Positions 30,541-38,938 of a DNA stretch of 59,282 nt are shown piece after piece (within the stretch, counting starts at the first letter, position 1; every line of letters starts with the position of its first letter). The stretch is from the NCBI GenBank assembly GCA_038214295.1, contig JBBQSA010000018.1, positions 1 to 59,282 of the forward strand, written 5' to 3'. The notes beneath the pieces were generated by a model. That model was not told the DNA's origin. It ran no database searches and saw only the letters and a program-made list of their open reading frames with translations. The position numbers and the translations under genes are program-made. This DNA comes from SHZI01 sp038214295. Its GTDB lineage: Bacteria; Pseudomonadota; Gammaproteobacteria; Steroidobacterales; GCA-2729495.

Positions 30541-32715
30541 TCAGGGTGCTGCGGGTGCGAGCACCAACCCGGCCAGGGGCGGCAGGGTCAGCACGATCGA
30601 CCAGGGTTCCTGCATGCAGGGCACCGGCTCTGCCACCAGCAGCCCGTTGTTGCCCAGATCGCTGCCCCCGTAGAAACGGGAATCCGAGTTGAGCAGTTCC
30701 CGCCAGGCGCCGGGGCGTGGCACGCCGAGCCGGTAACCCGGCCGTGGTACGGGCGTAAAGTTGAGCGCCACCACGGCCACGTCGTCGTTGCCGCGCCTGA
30801 TAAAGCTCAGGGTCGAGTTGTCCGCGTCATCCCACTGCAGCCATTGGAAGCCGCGCCCGTCGAAATCCAGGTGGTGAAGGGCGGAAGTTCGGGCGTAGAG
30901 CGTGTTCAGGTCGGTCACCAGGCGCTGCACACCCGCGTGGCGGGGATCCTCCTGGAGGTGCCAGGGTAGTGACTCCCGGTGGTTCCACTCCCAGGGCTGG
31001 GCAAGCTCGCCACCCATGAACAGCAGCTTCCTTCCCGGGTAGGTCCACTGGAAGAGGAAGGCCAGCCTCAGGTTGGCGAAGCGCTGCCAGTCGTCGCCCG
31101 GCATCCTGCCGAGCAGGGAACCCTTCAGGTGAACGACTTCGTCGTGGGACAGGGGCAGGACGAAATTCTCGCTGAAAGCGTAGAGGGGACCGAAGGTCAG
31201 CAGGTCGTGGTGGTGCTTGCGATGCACGGGGTCCATGGCGAGGTACTTGAGCGTGTCGTGCATCCAGCCCATGTTCCACTTCATGCTGAATCCGAGCCCG
31301 CCCGTGTCCACGGGCCGGCTCACGCCGGGCCAGGCGGTGGATTCCTCGGCTATGGTGACCGTCCCGGGAAAGTCCCGGTGCGTCATCGTGTTCAGCTCGC
31401 GAAGGAAGTGCACGGCTTCGAGATTCTCGTTGCCGCCATAGCGGTTCGGCGCCCACTCCCCAGCCTTCCGTGAGTAGTCGAGGTAGAGCATGGAGGCCAC
31501 GGCATCGACCCGCAGGCCGTCCACGTGAAACTCCTCCAGCCAGAGCCGGGCGCTCGACAGCAGGAAACTGCGCACCTCCTGGCGGTCGAAATTGAAGATC
31601 AGCGTGCCCCAATCCGGCTGGCTGCCCTTCTGCGGATCGCCGTACTCAAAGAGCGGTGAGCCGTCGAAGTCGGCTAGACCATGACTGTCCCGTGGAAAGT
31701 GGCCGGGCACCCAGTCCAGGATGACCCCGACGCCCGCCTGGTGGCAGGCGTCGATGAGGTAGCGCAGGTCTTCGGGGCTGCCGTAGCGGCTGGTGGGGGC
31801 GAAGTACCCGACCGGCTGGTAGCCCCAGGACTCGTCCAGCGGGTACTCGGTGAGGGGCAGGAACTCCACGTGGGTAAAGCCCCGGGCCAGCACATAGGGC
31901 ACCAGCGATTCCGCTGCCTGCCGGTAGGTCAGTGAACTGCCGTCCGGGTTCCGGCGCCAGGACCCGAAGTGCACCTCGTAGATCGACATTGGTGTGTGCA
32001 GCCAGTCGTTACGGCGCCGGGCCTCGAGCCAGGCGCTGTCCTGCCAGACGTGGCGTTCCAGGGGGCGGAACCGGGAAGCGGTGGCGGGGCGCATTTCGTA
32101 TTCGCTCGCGAAGGGGTCGGTCTTCAGGCGCAGCGCGCCGGAATGCCGGTTGCGGATTTCATACTTGTAGAGGCCTTCGCTGAGCCCGGGTATGAAGAGT
32201 TCCCACACGCCGGAATCACCACGCACGCGCATCGGGTGGTAGCGGCCGTCCCAGCGATTGAAATCGCCAACCACGCTGACCCGTCCCGCATTCGGGGCCC
32301 ACACCGCGAAGCGCATGCCGGCGACGCCATCCACCTGGGCCGCGTGGGACCCGAGCAGGCGATGTGCGGCATTGTGGTGACCGCCGTTGAAGGCGCTGAT
32401 CTGGCCGGGGTCGAGCAGTGGGCCGAAACAGTAGGGATCGAACCCCTGCCGCACCTGGCCGCCGCCCGCGACCACCCTCAACTGGTAGTGCATCGGCACC
32501 GACCGGGCCGGGCCCTGCCACTGGAAGAGGTCAGTTTGACCTACCCGACCCAGGGCGACCTGGGCTTCGACGATCTCCACGCTGACGGTGTCCGGGAGCA
32601 GGGCCCGCACAATGATCGAGCCGTCGGGTAGCGGATGTCGCCCCAGCCACGCAAAGGGATCGTGATGACGCCCTTCCAGCAGGGAATAAAGATCCGGCGA
32701 CAGCAAAGTTGGCAT
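30541..32715 (-). CDS. glgB: 1,4-alpha-glucan branching enzyme GlgB
   Basis: A roughly 724-residue GH13 enzyme that introduces alpha-1,6 branches into glycogen. The N-terminus (DLYSLLEGRHHDPFAWLGRHP) and the CBM48 region (GMRFAVWAPNAGRVSVVGDFNRWDG) precede the catalytic barrel: VEFLPLTEYPLDESWGYQPVGYFAPTSRYG, nucleophile Asp in DGLRVDAVASMLYLDYSRK, acid/base Glu in TIAEESTAWPGV, and PLSHDEVVHLKGSLLGRMPGD. An upstream GTG (32724) could add three residues; the ATG at 32715 has GGGAG unusually close. It is divergent from glgC across about 65 bases. Confidence 0.96.
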   Translation of the reverse strand: MPTLLSPDLYSLLEGRHHDPFAWLGRHPLPDGSIIVRALLPDTVSVEIVEAQVALGRVGQTDLFQWQGPARSVPMHYQLRVVAGGGQVRQGFDPYCFGPLLDPGQISAFNGGHHNAAHRLLGSHAAQVDGVAGMRFAVWAPNAGRVSVVGDFNRWDGRYHPMRVRGDSGVWELFIPGLSEGLYKYEIRNRHSGALRLKTDPFASEYEMRPATASRFRPLERHVWQDSAWLEARRRNDWLHTPMSIYEVHFGSWRRNPDGSSLTYRQAAESLVPYVLARGFTHVEFLPLTEYPLDESWGYQPVGYFAPTSRYGSPEDLRYLIDACHQAGVGVILDWVPGHFPRDSHGLADFDGSPLFEYGDPQKGSQPDWGTLIFNFDRQEVRSFLLSSARLWLEEFHVDGLRVDAVASMLYLDYSRKAGEWAPNRYGGNENLEAVHFLRELNTMTHRDFPGTVTIAEESTAWPGVSRPVDTGGLGFSMKWNMGWMHDTLKYLAMDPVHRKHHHDLLTFGPLYAFSENFVLPLSHDEVVHLKGSLLGRMPGDDWQRFANLRLAFLFQWTYPGRKLLFMGGELAQPWEWNHRESLPWHLQEDPRHAGVQRLVTDLNTLYARTSALHHLDFDGRGFQWLQWDDADNSTLSFIRRGNDDVAVVALNFTPVPRPGYRLGVPRPGAWRELLNSDSRFYGGSDLGNNGLLVAEPVPCMQEPWSIVLTLPPLAGLVLAPAAP

Positions 32716-32780
32716 GGCTCCCACATGTTGTATGGTGTTACATTCTCTTGCAGTGTGACAGATCGGGCGCGGACTTTGCG
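32716..32780. promoter_or_regulatory. Divergent glgB-glgC control region
   Basis: Only 65 bases separate the two start codons, so promoters for both genes must lie here or within the opposite gene. The region is locally AT-rich (around TGTTGTATGGTGTTACATTC), unlike its surroundings, which suits a shared promoter. No pair of hexamers stands out. Confidence 0.4.
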
Positions 32781-34112
32781 GTGAGCATCTTTTATCCCGG
32801 AAGCAGCGCCAAACCGGCCCGGTCGGGCCGGTTTGTCAGCCAGCTGACGAAAAGCACGATGGCGCTGGTCATGGCCGGCGGGCGCGGCGAGCGGCTGCGG
32901 CAGCTCACGGCGCACCGGGCCAAGCCCGCGACCCCCTTTGGCGGCAAGTACCGCATCATCGATTTCAGCCTGTCCAACTGCGTCAATTCGGGCATCCGCC
33001 AGATCCTGGTGCTTACCCAGTACAAGTCCCACGCGCTGATCCAGCACGTCCAGCGGGGCTGGGGCTATCTGCGTGGGGAACTCGGCGAGTTCGTGCAACT
33101 GGTGCCGGCCCAGCAGAAACTGGGGGAGATCTGGTACCGGGGCACCGCCGATTCGGTGTATCAGAACCTGGACATCATCGAGGCGCATGCGCCGGAGCTT
33201 GTCCTGGTGCTCGCCGGGGACCACGTCTACAAGATGGACTACGGGCCGATGATCGCCTTTCATGTGGAGCGCTCAGCCGACATCACGATCGGCATGGTCC
33301 AGGTACCGCTGCCGATGGCCCACGAGTTCGGGATCGCCACGGTGGATGCGGACCAGCGGATCATCCGGTTCAACGAGAAGCCTCGCAACGCGGAACCCAT
33401 GCCCGGCCGCGACGACGTGGCGCTGGCGTCGATGGGCATCTACGTCTTCGGTCGTGAGTATCTGCGCCAGGTGCTCGACAAGGATGCGGCGGATCCGGCT
33501 TCTGCGCACGACTTCGGCAAGAACATCATTCCCTCTGCCATCCAGGGCAGTCGCGTCTATGCCTACCCCTTCCAGAGCGTCGAAACCCAGGCCCAGGCCT
33601 ACTGGCGGGACGTCGGTACCGTCGATGCCTTCTATTCGGCGAACATGGAGCTGATCTTCGTCAGTCCTGAACTCAACCTCTACGATTCCGAGTGGCCGAT
33701 CTGGACTTACCAGGAGCAAATGCCCTGTGCCAAGTTCGTGCTCGACGAGGACGGGCGCCGGGGTACGGCCATCAACTCCATGGTGGCGGGCGGCTGCATC
33801 ATTTCCGGCGCCCAAGTGCGTGAGTCCCTGCTCTTCTTCAACGTCACCGTCGACGAGCGCTCGGACATCTTCCGTTCGGTCCTGCTGCCTCACGTGGATG
33901 TGGGTCGCGGCTGCCGCGTGTCCCGGGCCATCATCGACGAGGGCTGCAGCATCCCTGACGGCATGGTCATCGGCGAGGACCTTGTGCGGGACCGGGAGCG
34001 TTTCCACGTCACCGAACAGGGCGTGGTGCTCGTCACCCAGGACATGCTGCGCAACGAGGCAGCGCTGCCGCCCATGGCCACCGCTGTCGTTCCGCCGACA
34101 GCGACCTCCTGA
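32781..34112 (+). CDS. glgC: Glucose-1-phosphate adenylyltransferase GlgC
   Basis: A 443-residue ADP-glucose pyrophosphorylase, which supplies the sugar donor for glycogen. GTG 32781 is chosen because it leaves about 27 residues before the nucleotide motif (MALVMAGGRGERLRQLT), as in E. coli. Further blocks are AKPATPFGGKYRIIDFSLSNCVNSGIR, GTADSVYQNLDII, LAGDHVYKMDYGPMI, FNEKPRNAEPM and YWRDVGTVDAFYSANMEL. The C-terminal beta-helix and allosteric arginine- and lysine-rich N-terminal segment suggest activator control as in other bacterial enzymes. malQ follows after 17 bases. Confidence 0.96.
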   Translation: MSIFYPGSSAKPARSGRFVSQLTKSTMALVMAGGRGERLRQLTAHRAKPATPFGGKYRIIDFSLSNCVNSGIRQILVLTQYKSHALIQHVQRGWGYLRGELGEFVQLVPAQQKLGEIWYRGTADSVYQNLDIIEAHAPELVLVLAGDHVYKMDYGPMIAFHVERSADITIGMVQVPLPMAHEFGIATVDADQRIIRFNEKPRNAEPMPGRDDVALASMGIYVFGREYLRQVLDKDAADPASAHDFGKNIIPSAIQGSRVYAYPFQSVETQAQAYWRDVGTVDAFYSANMELIFVSPELNLYDSEWPIWTYQEQMPCAKFVLDEDGRRGTAINSMVAGGCIISGAQVRESLLFFNVTVDERSDIFRSVLLPHVDVGRGCRVSRAIIDEGCSIPDGMVIGEDLVRDRERFHVTEQGVVLVTQDMLRNEAALPPMATAVVPPTATS

Positions 34113-34129
34113 GGCCCGGCCAGCGTCTG

Positions 34130-35602
34130 GTGCCAGGTTCCCTCCTCAATGGCCGCCGGCGCGCCGGCGTACTGCTGCACCCTACGTCACTGCCTGGGCC
34201 CTGGGAGGGCGGCGTGCTGGGCGCTGACGCTTACCGCTGGCTCGACTGGCTGCGGGACGGCGGCTTCCAGCTTTGGCAGACCCTGCCCCTGGGCCCCGTC
34301 GGGGAGACCCTGTCGCCCTACCAGCTGAGTTCCGCGTTCGCCGGCAATCCGCGCCTGATCGATCCCGCTTCACCGCCCATAGCCGGCTGGCTGTCGGGCA
34401 CCCTGGCGGAGCCGGAGGGTACCTGGTCCGGGCGCCGTGACCTCCTGGACGAGGCCTGGCAGGGTTTCCAGGATCGGGCCGGGCCGGAAGACCGGACCGC
34501 GCTCAACAATTACTGGCAGGCCGAGCGTCGCTGGCTGCTGCCCTTCGCGCTCTTCAAGGTGGCACGCGGCCGCTTCGGTGACAGTGGCTGGTGGAACTGG
34601 CCGGAGCCGCTCCGGACCCGGCAGCCGGCGGCCATGTCGGCGCTGCTGGCGGATGCCGGGGCCGATGTCCACCGGGTGGTATTCCAGCAGTGGGTCTTTG
34701 ACAGCCAGTGGCGCGCCCTCCGGCAGCGGGCACGGCTGAACGGCATCGAGTTGCTCGGGGACCTGCCGATCTATGTCGACCTGGACAGCGCCGACGTGTG
34801 GTGGCACCGGCACCTCTTCCGCGTGGACCGGGATGGCCACCCGGCCGCCGTCGCCGGCGTGCCTCCCGACTACTTCAGCGCGGACGGCCAGCTGTGGGGA
34901 AATCCCCTCTACGACTGGGAGGCCATGCGCGTCGACGGCTTTCGCTGGTGGGTGGACCGGGTGCGGGCGCAGCTGCGCTGGTTCGATTACCTGCGGATCG
35001 ACCATTTCCGGGGTCTGCAGGCCTACTGGGAGGTGCCGGCCGGGTCCAGCAGTGCCCGGGAAGGCCGCTGGCAGCTGGCACCCGGTGCCGAACTCCTGGC
35101 CGCGCTGGGCGCTGCCTGCGGTGGCCAGCCGTTCCTGGCCGAGGACCTGGGCACGATCACCGCTGAGGTGCATGCCTTGCGGCGGCAGTTCGGATTGCCC
35201 GGCATGCTGATCGCCCAGTTTGCCTTCGACGGCTCGACGGACAACCCGTACCTGCCCGCCAACCAGGTCCAGGATGCCGTGATCTATTCGGGTACCCATG
35301 ACAACGACACGATCCGGGGCTGGTATGACAGCCTGGCTCCCGGGGCTCGTGACTACGCGCAGCGGACTCTCGGCTGCGGCCCCGCCGAGATGTCGGCCGC
35401 GCTACTGCGTTCCGTCTGGCAGTCACCGGCGGAAGGGGCGGTATTTCCCCTCCAGGACTTGCTGGGCCTGGGGTCGGAAGCGCGGATGAACACGCCGGCC
35501 ACGGTCACGGGTAACTGGGCATGGCGTTTCACCTGGGACCAGGTGCCACCGGGACTCGCGGCGGACTGCCGGCGGGAGGCGGAGGCGTCCGGCCGGCGGT
35601 AG
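34130..35602 (+). CDS. malQ: 4-alpha-glucanotransferase (amylomaltase)
   Basis: A 490-residue GH77 enzyme that transfers maltodextrin segments and releases glucose. The N-terminus is the short bacterial form (RRAGVLLHPTSLPGPWEGGVLGADAYRWLDWLRDGGF). GH77 blocks visible are GPVGETLSPYQLSSAFAGNPRLID, LFGDLPIYV-like LLGDLPIYVDLDSADVWW, the nucleophile Asp in YLRIDHFRGLQAYWEVP, the acid/base Glu in PFLAEDLGTITAEV, and SGTHDNDTIRGWY. GTG start at 34130. It is co-directional with glgC and convergent with glgA, stops 11 bases apart. Confidence 0.94.
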   Translation: MPGSLLNGRRRAGVLLHPTSLPGPWEGGVLGADAYRWLDWLRDGGFQLWQTLPLGPVGETLSPYQLSSAFAGNPRLIDPASPPIAGWLSGTLAEPEGTWSGRRDLLDEAWQGFQDRAGPEDRTALNNYWQAERRWLLPFALFKVARGRFGDSGWWNWPEPLRTRQPAAMSALLADAGADVHRVVFQQWVFDSQWRALRQRARLNGIELLGDLPIYVDLDSADVWWHRHLFRVDRDGHPAAVAGVPPDYFSADGQLWGNPLYDWEAMRVDGFRWWVDRVRAQLRWFDYLRIDHFRGLQAYWEVPAGSSSAREGRWQLAPGAELLAALGAACGGQPFLAEDLGTITAEVHALRRQFGLPGMLIAQFAFDGSTDNPYLPANQVQDAVIYSGTHDNDTIRGWYDSLAPGARDYAQRTLGCGPAEMSAALLRSVWQSPAEGAVFPLQDLLGLGSEARMNTPATVTGNWAWRFTWDQVPPGLAADCRREAEASGRR

Positions 35603-35613
35603 CTGCGGGCGTG

Positions 35614-37083
35614 TCAGGGGTTGATGCCGGTCCCCGTGAGCTGGCGATAAAGGGCTTCGTACCGGGGCGCCTGGTGGCGCCAGGAAAAGTCCTCGGCCAT
35701 GCCGTTCTGCTGCAGCCGGGCCCAGACGCCGGGCTGGCGGTGCCAGGCCAGCACCTCGCCAATGGCCCAGGCCAGCCCCTGCCCGTCGGCATCCTTGAAC
35801 ACGCTGCCAGTGCCGGTGCCCGTGGCGGCATCAAAATGCCGGACAGTGTCCTTGAGGCCGCCGGTTTCCCGGACGACCGGCACGGCGCCGTAGCGCAGCG
35901 AGTACAGCTGCGTCAGCCCGCAGGGTTCGTACATCGAGGGCACGAGGAAAGCGTCGCTGCCCGCGAAGACCTGCCGCGCCAGGCTCTCGTCCTGGGCATC
36001 GAAGTAGTGGAAGAGGGTGGGATGGGCGGCAGCCAGCTTCCGCAGCTCGGCCGCATAGCGCTCCTCGCCCTGGCCGACGATGACCGCCTGCAGCTGCCGC
36101 TGTTCAAGCAGTTGAGGCAGCGCAGCCGCCACGAGCTCTACGCCTTTCTGTTCGGCGAGCCTGGACACCATGCCGACGAGGGGCACCGGCAGACCGGTCT
36201 GTAATCCTGCGCGGTGGAGCAGGGCATCTCGGCAGGCTTGCTTGCCGGCCAGGTTATCCGCGGAATAACGCGCGGGAATGCGCGGGTCGGTCGCCGGGTC
36301 CCAGTCGGAGTAATCGACGCCGTTCAGGATCCCGACCAGGCGGTTGCGGCGCTGTCGGAGCAGCGCGTCCAGACCCATACCGTACTCGGGTGTCAGGATC
36401 TCGGCCGCGTGGGTTGGACTGACCGTTGTCAGCGCGTCGGCAGCGAGCAGGCCATCCCGGAGGAAGTTCAGGTCGCGTGTGCCAGGCCCGGCGGCGACGG
36501 CGCCACCCAGGCCCAGTTCCGGGCCCAGGCTGCCGGCAAACACACCCTGGTACCCGATGTTGTGGATGGTGAGGACCGAGCTCGCGCCGCGGAACAGTCG
36601 TGCCGACTGGTAGCCGTGCTTCAGCAGCACCGTCGCAAGCGCCGCGTGCCAGTCGTGGCAGTGAACGATGAGGGGCGGCCAGTCGAGGAGCTCGCACAGG
36701 CGCAAACCGGCGTGGGCAAGGAGGGCGAAGCGCCGCGCCTCCAGCTCGCCGCCACCGTAGATCGTCCCGCTACCGAAGAACGCCGGCGCGTCGACCCGGT
36801 AGACCAGCGGCCCGGACGGATCACGCTCCGTGTACTGCCGCAGCATGTAGCCGGGATGCGTGCCCCGGAGCGCGACCGGCGAGACCTGGGTGTCGCCGAT
36901 GGAGAGGCCCGCCGAGCCGGGCTGGTCGTCGGCGTGGGCCCGGAGATCGGAGTAGAGAGGCAGGACCACCCGCACGTCATGACCGGCCCTCGCCAGTGCC
37001 TTGCTGAGCCCGGTCACCATGTCCGCCAGGCCCCCGGCCTTCGCAAACGGGGCGTATTCGGCGGAGATCATCAGGATGCGCAT
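35614..37083 (-). CDS. glgA: Glycogen synthase GlgA
   Basis: A GT5 glycosyltransferase of about 489 residues that extends alpha-1,4 glucan from ADP-glucose. The N-terminal MRILMISAEYAPFAKAGGLADMVTGLSKAL contains the KxGGL-type substrate loop. VLTIHNIGYQGVF, ILNGVDYSDWDP, GMVSRLAEQKGVELV and the C-terminal MYEPCGLTQLYSLRYGAVPVVRETGGLKDTV are hallmark blocks, the latter with the catalytic Glu. ATG 37083 matches the family start; ATG 37092 is three codons upstream. No clear Shine-Dalgarno is seen for either. Confidence 0.96.
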   Translation of the reverse strand: MRILMISAEYAPFAKAGGLADMVTGLSKALARAGHDVRVVLPLYSDLRAHADDQPGSAGLSIGDTQVSPVALRGTHPGYMLRQYTERDPSGPLVYRVDAPAFFGSGTIYGGGELEARRFALLAHAGLRLCELLDWPPLIVHCHDWHAALATVLLKHGYQSARLFRGASSVLTIHNIGYQGVFAGSLGPELGLGGAVAAGPGTRDLNFLRDGLLAADALTTVSPTHAAEILTPEYGMGLDALLRQRRNRLVGILNGVDYSDWDPATDPRIPARYSADNLAGKQACRDALLHRAGLQTGLPVPLVGMVSRLAEQKGVELVAAALPQLLEQRQLQAVIVGQGEERYAAELRKLAAAHPTLFHYFDAQDESLARQVFAGSDAFLVPSMYEPCGLTQLYSLRYGAVPVVRETGGLKDTVRHFDAATGTGTGSVFKDADGQGLAWAIGEVLAWHRQPGVWARLQQNGMAEDFSWRHQAPRYEALYRQLTGTGINP

Positions 37084-37126
37084 GGGGACCATGGCCGGGA
37101 TTCAGGTGTCCGAGTGCTGGTGTAGC

Positions 37127-37154
37127 AAAAAAAAGACCCTGCCGTGGCAGGGTC
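37127..37154 (-). terminator. Rho-independent terminator of the outer membrane barrel gene
   Basis: On the reverse strand, the hairpin GACCCTGC-CACG-GCAGGGTC (complement of 37135-37154) is followed directly by eight T residues (37127-37134 on the complement). It lies 64 bases after the stop of gene 37218-37904. This is the clearest intrinsic terminator in the window. Readthrough would enter glgA on the same strand, so the terminator separates the two. Confidence 0.85.
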
Positions 37155-37217
37155 CCTGTTGGTCTGCCAGGCAACGCACCCGGCGGGTCCTGCGGACCCG
37201 GAGCCACGGCGCGGCCG

Positions 37218-37904
37218 TCAGAATGTGTAGACAGCCATCAACTGGGCGTTCCAGATCAGGTCGGTGGTGCCCACGTCGTAATAGTTGAAGTCAACCCGCA
37301 GGCTGAAGGGCGAGGCGGTCTTGAGCGTCACGCCCATGCCCGCAGCCAGGTCGGTGCCGCTATTGTCGAAGCTCACGGGATCGTTGCGGGTGCCGATCTG
37401 CGGCGCGGGCACAAATTCCCGGTTGCGCTCGAAGCCATCGTAACTGGCATCCCAGCGGATGGCGCCCAGCTTCAGATAGGCTTCGACATTGTCCGTCAGC
37501 GGCACGCTGCCGATCACAAAGGCCCGGGCCCCACTCATTTCCACCTTGGCAGTCCACTCGCGGCTCTGGCAGCCGAAGCTGCCGGCGCAGGCCTCGGGGA
37601 GCACGTAATTCTGGGTCGCGACACCGAAGTCGGTGTAGCCGACCTCGACCGCCAGGTGCTTGCCGAATTTCCAGCCCGCCGTGATGTCAAAGCTGACGTC
37701 CGTCCCGTGGAAGTCCGGGTCGCTGCCGATCGCCGCCACATCGGTAGCCACGTTCGGCACCAGGTTCAGGTCGCCCTTGCGGAGGCCGGCCAGTGAGGAT
37801 TCGGTGCGTGCGCCGCCGGCGCCGATGCCCACATAGGGCCCCGCGACGGCGACCATTGGCGTGGTGAATACCAGCGCCATCAGAACGGTAAAACTTTTGC
37901 TCAT
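37218..37904 (-). CDS. Outer membrane beta-barrel protein
   Basis: A 228-residue protein with a Sec signal peptide (cleavage near VAVAG-PY). It starts GPYVGIGAGGARTESS and has amphipathic strands ending in YTF, as outer membrane barrels do. FDITAGWKFGKHLAVEVGYTDFG and LAAGMGVTLKTASPFSLRVDFNYYDVG resemble the eight-stranded OmpA/OmpW-like group. A cysteine pair (ACAGSFGCQS) in one loop could form a disulfide. Its function is unknown. It ends in a strong terminator and lies downstream of another barrel gene on the same strand. Confidence 0.75.
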   Translation of the reverse strand: MSKSFTVLMALVFTTPMVAVAGPYVGIGAGGARTESSLAGLRKGDLNLVPNVATDVAAIGSDPDFHGTDVSFDITAGWKFGKHLAVEVGYTDFGVATQNYVLPEACAGSFGCQSREWTAKVEMSGARAFVIGSVPLTDNVEAYLKLGAIRWDASYDGFERNREFVPAPQIGTRNDPVSFDNSGTDLAAGMGVTLKTASPFSLRVDFNYYDVGTTDLIWNAQLMAVYTF

Positions 37905-37976
37905 ACCCCAGCTCCCGGAACTTTGCTTAACAGACTACAGGGGCGCTTCACGTGCCCCGTTGGCGCAGATTTCTTC

Positions 37977-38726
37977 CTAGAAAACGGTGTCCCGCCCGAG
38001 GAAGCTGCCAAAGTACACCCGTGCACCGATCTCGAGGCCGGTGTCGTCATCGAAGACGACGCCGCGGGCGCGGATTGTCAGGTAATCGGTCAGGTGATAG
38101 CCGATCCCCAGCAGCACGTCGTTGTTCGAAACCTTGGAGTCACTCAGGTCCGAGTAGCGGAAGCCCGCCTCGATCTCGACCTTGTCGGACATCTCGCTGC
38201 GGACCATGACCTCGCCGAAGTAGCCGTGATCGTCGCCGGAGACGAGCTGGCACGCACTGTTTGGGGTCTCGAACTTGCTGATGTCGACGTAGGCGCCGCG
38301 CAGGACGATGTCGGTCTTCTCGCTGACAGCGAAGTTCACGCCGAGCCCGCCCGCCACGGACTGGGAGGTGCGGTTGCCGGAGAAGCTGGTCGGGCCGCCT
38401 TCGCCGCCGTCGCAGGTCGTGCGTACGCCACTGAAATCGCCGTCGAAGAATTCGCCAAAGACATGCACGCCGAACCGGCCGGTGTCCAGTAGCCCCAGGG
38501 AGCCTGCGAGCTTGATGCCCTCGTGCTGGCCGCCGTTCTGCTTGATGGCGTAGTTGGCATCGACCCACTGGTAGCCGGCGTCGAAGTAGGTGTAGCGGGG
38601 GCCACCGTCTGCATCGTCAGCGGCCGCCGGGGACGCCGCGATGGCCAGCCAGCCTCCCGTGACCAGTGGCAGAGCAGCAACGCTCAGAGACCGGGCCAGT
38701 GGTAACCGGGCAAGTCTGGCAGTCAT
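37977..38726 (-). CDS. Putative outer membrane beta-barrel protein
   Basis: A 249-residue protein with an arginine-rich N-region and signal peptide (cleavage near ASPAAA-DD). The mature part begins YTYFDAGYQWVDANY and alternates strands (GGLGVNFAVSEKTDIVLRGAYVDISK, EIEAGFRYSDLSDSKVSNNDVLLGIGYHLTDYLTIRARGV), ending in phenylalanine. It resembles predicted barrels of unknown role in gammaproteobacteria. Two cysteines are present in loop-like regions. It is divergent from the TonB-dependent receptor across a 212-base region containing direct repeats. Confidence 0.7.
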   Translation of the reverse strand: MTARLARLPLARSLSVAALPLVTGGWLAIAASPAAADDADGGPRYTYFDAGYQWVDANYAIKQNGGQHEGIKLAGSLGLLDTGRFGVHVFGEFFDGDFSGVRTTCDGGEGGPTSFSGNRTSQSVAGGLGVNFAVSEKTDIVLRGAYVDISKFETPNSACQLVSGDDHGYFGEVMVRSEMSDKVEIEAGFRYSDLSDSKVSNNDVLLGIGYHLTDYLTIRARGVVFDDDTGLEIGARVYFGSFLGRDTVF

Positions 38727-38774
38727 AGGTCGTCCCCCTAGAATGAAAGCGCGGATCGGCGAAAACGGCGGGGA

Positions 38775-38811
38775 CTATAGCGAATCGGCTACTGACTGGC
38801 TATAGCGAGTC
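38775..38811. repeat. Direct repeats CTATAGCGARTC in the divergent region
   Basis: Two copies of CTATAGCGA(A/G)TC (38775-38786 and 38800-38811) lie 25 bases apart between the reverse barrel gene and the TonB-dependent receptor. The spacing is about 2.4 helical turns. They could bind a regulator or hold -10 elements for the reverse gene (TATAGT on the other strand). The repeat is seen; its function is inferred. Confidence 0.5.
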
Positions 38812-38901
38812 TGGTCGCTCGCCGATGCCTTGGCAGGCTCGACTGCACGGTGGGCAGGGCAATCGGGTACCCACGCGAGCAGTAGCGTTGATGCGGTCGT
38901 T

Positions 38902-38910
38902 TGGTATCAT
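38902..38910 (+). promoter_or_regulatory. Candidate extended -10 promoter for the TonB-dependent receptor
   Basis: TGG-TATCAT resembles an extended -10 (TG-n-TATAAT) and lies 29 bases before the ATG at 38939. The -35 position is poor, which extended -10 promoters tolerate. Motif evidence only. Confidence 0.35.
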
Positions 38911-38938
38911 CCCCCGGCCACTTTCCAGGGGGATTCGC

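Noticed and set aside
37923..37975. Terminator after the reverse barrel gene 37977-38726
   Set aside because: A weak hairpin around GGGGCGC...GTGCCCC exists, but it has a wobble pair and no T-run, so it is not claimed.
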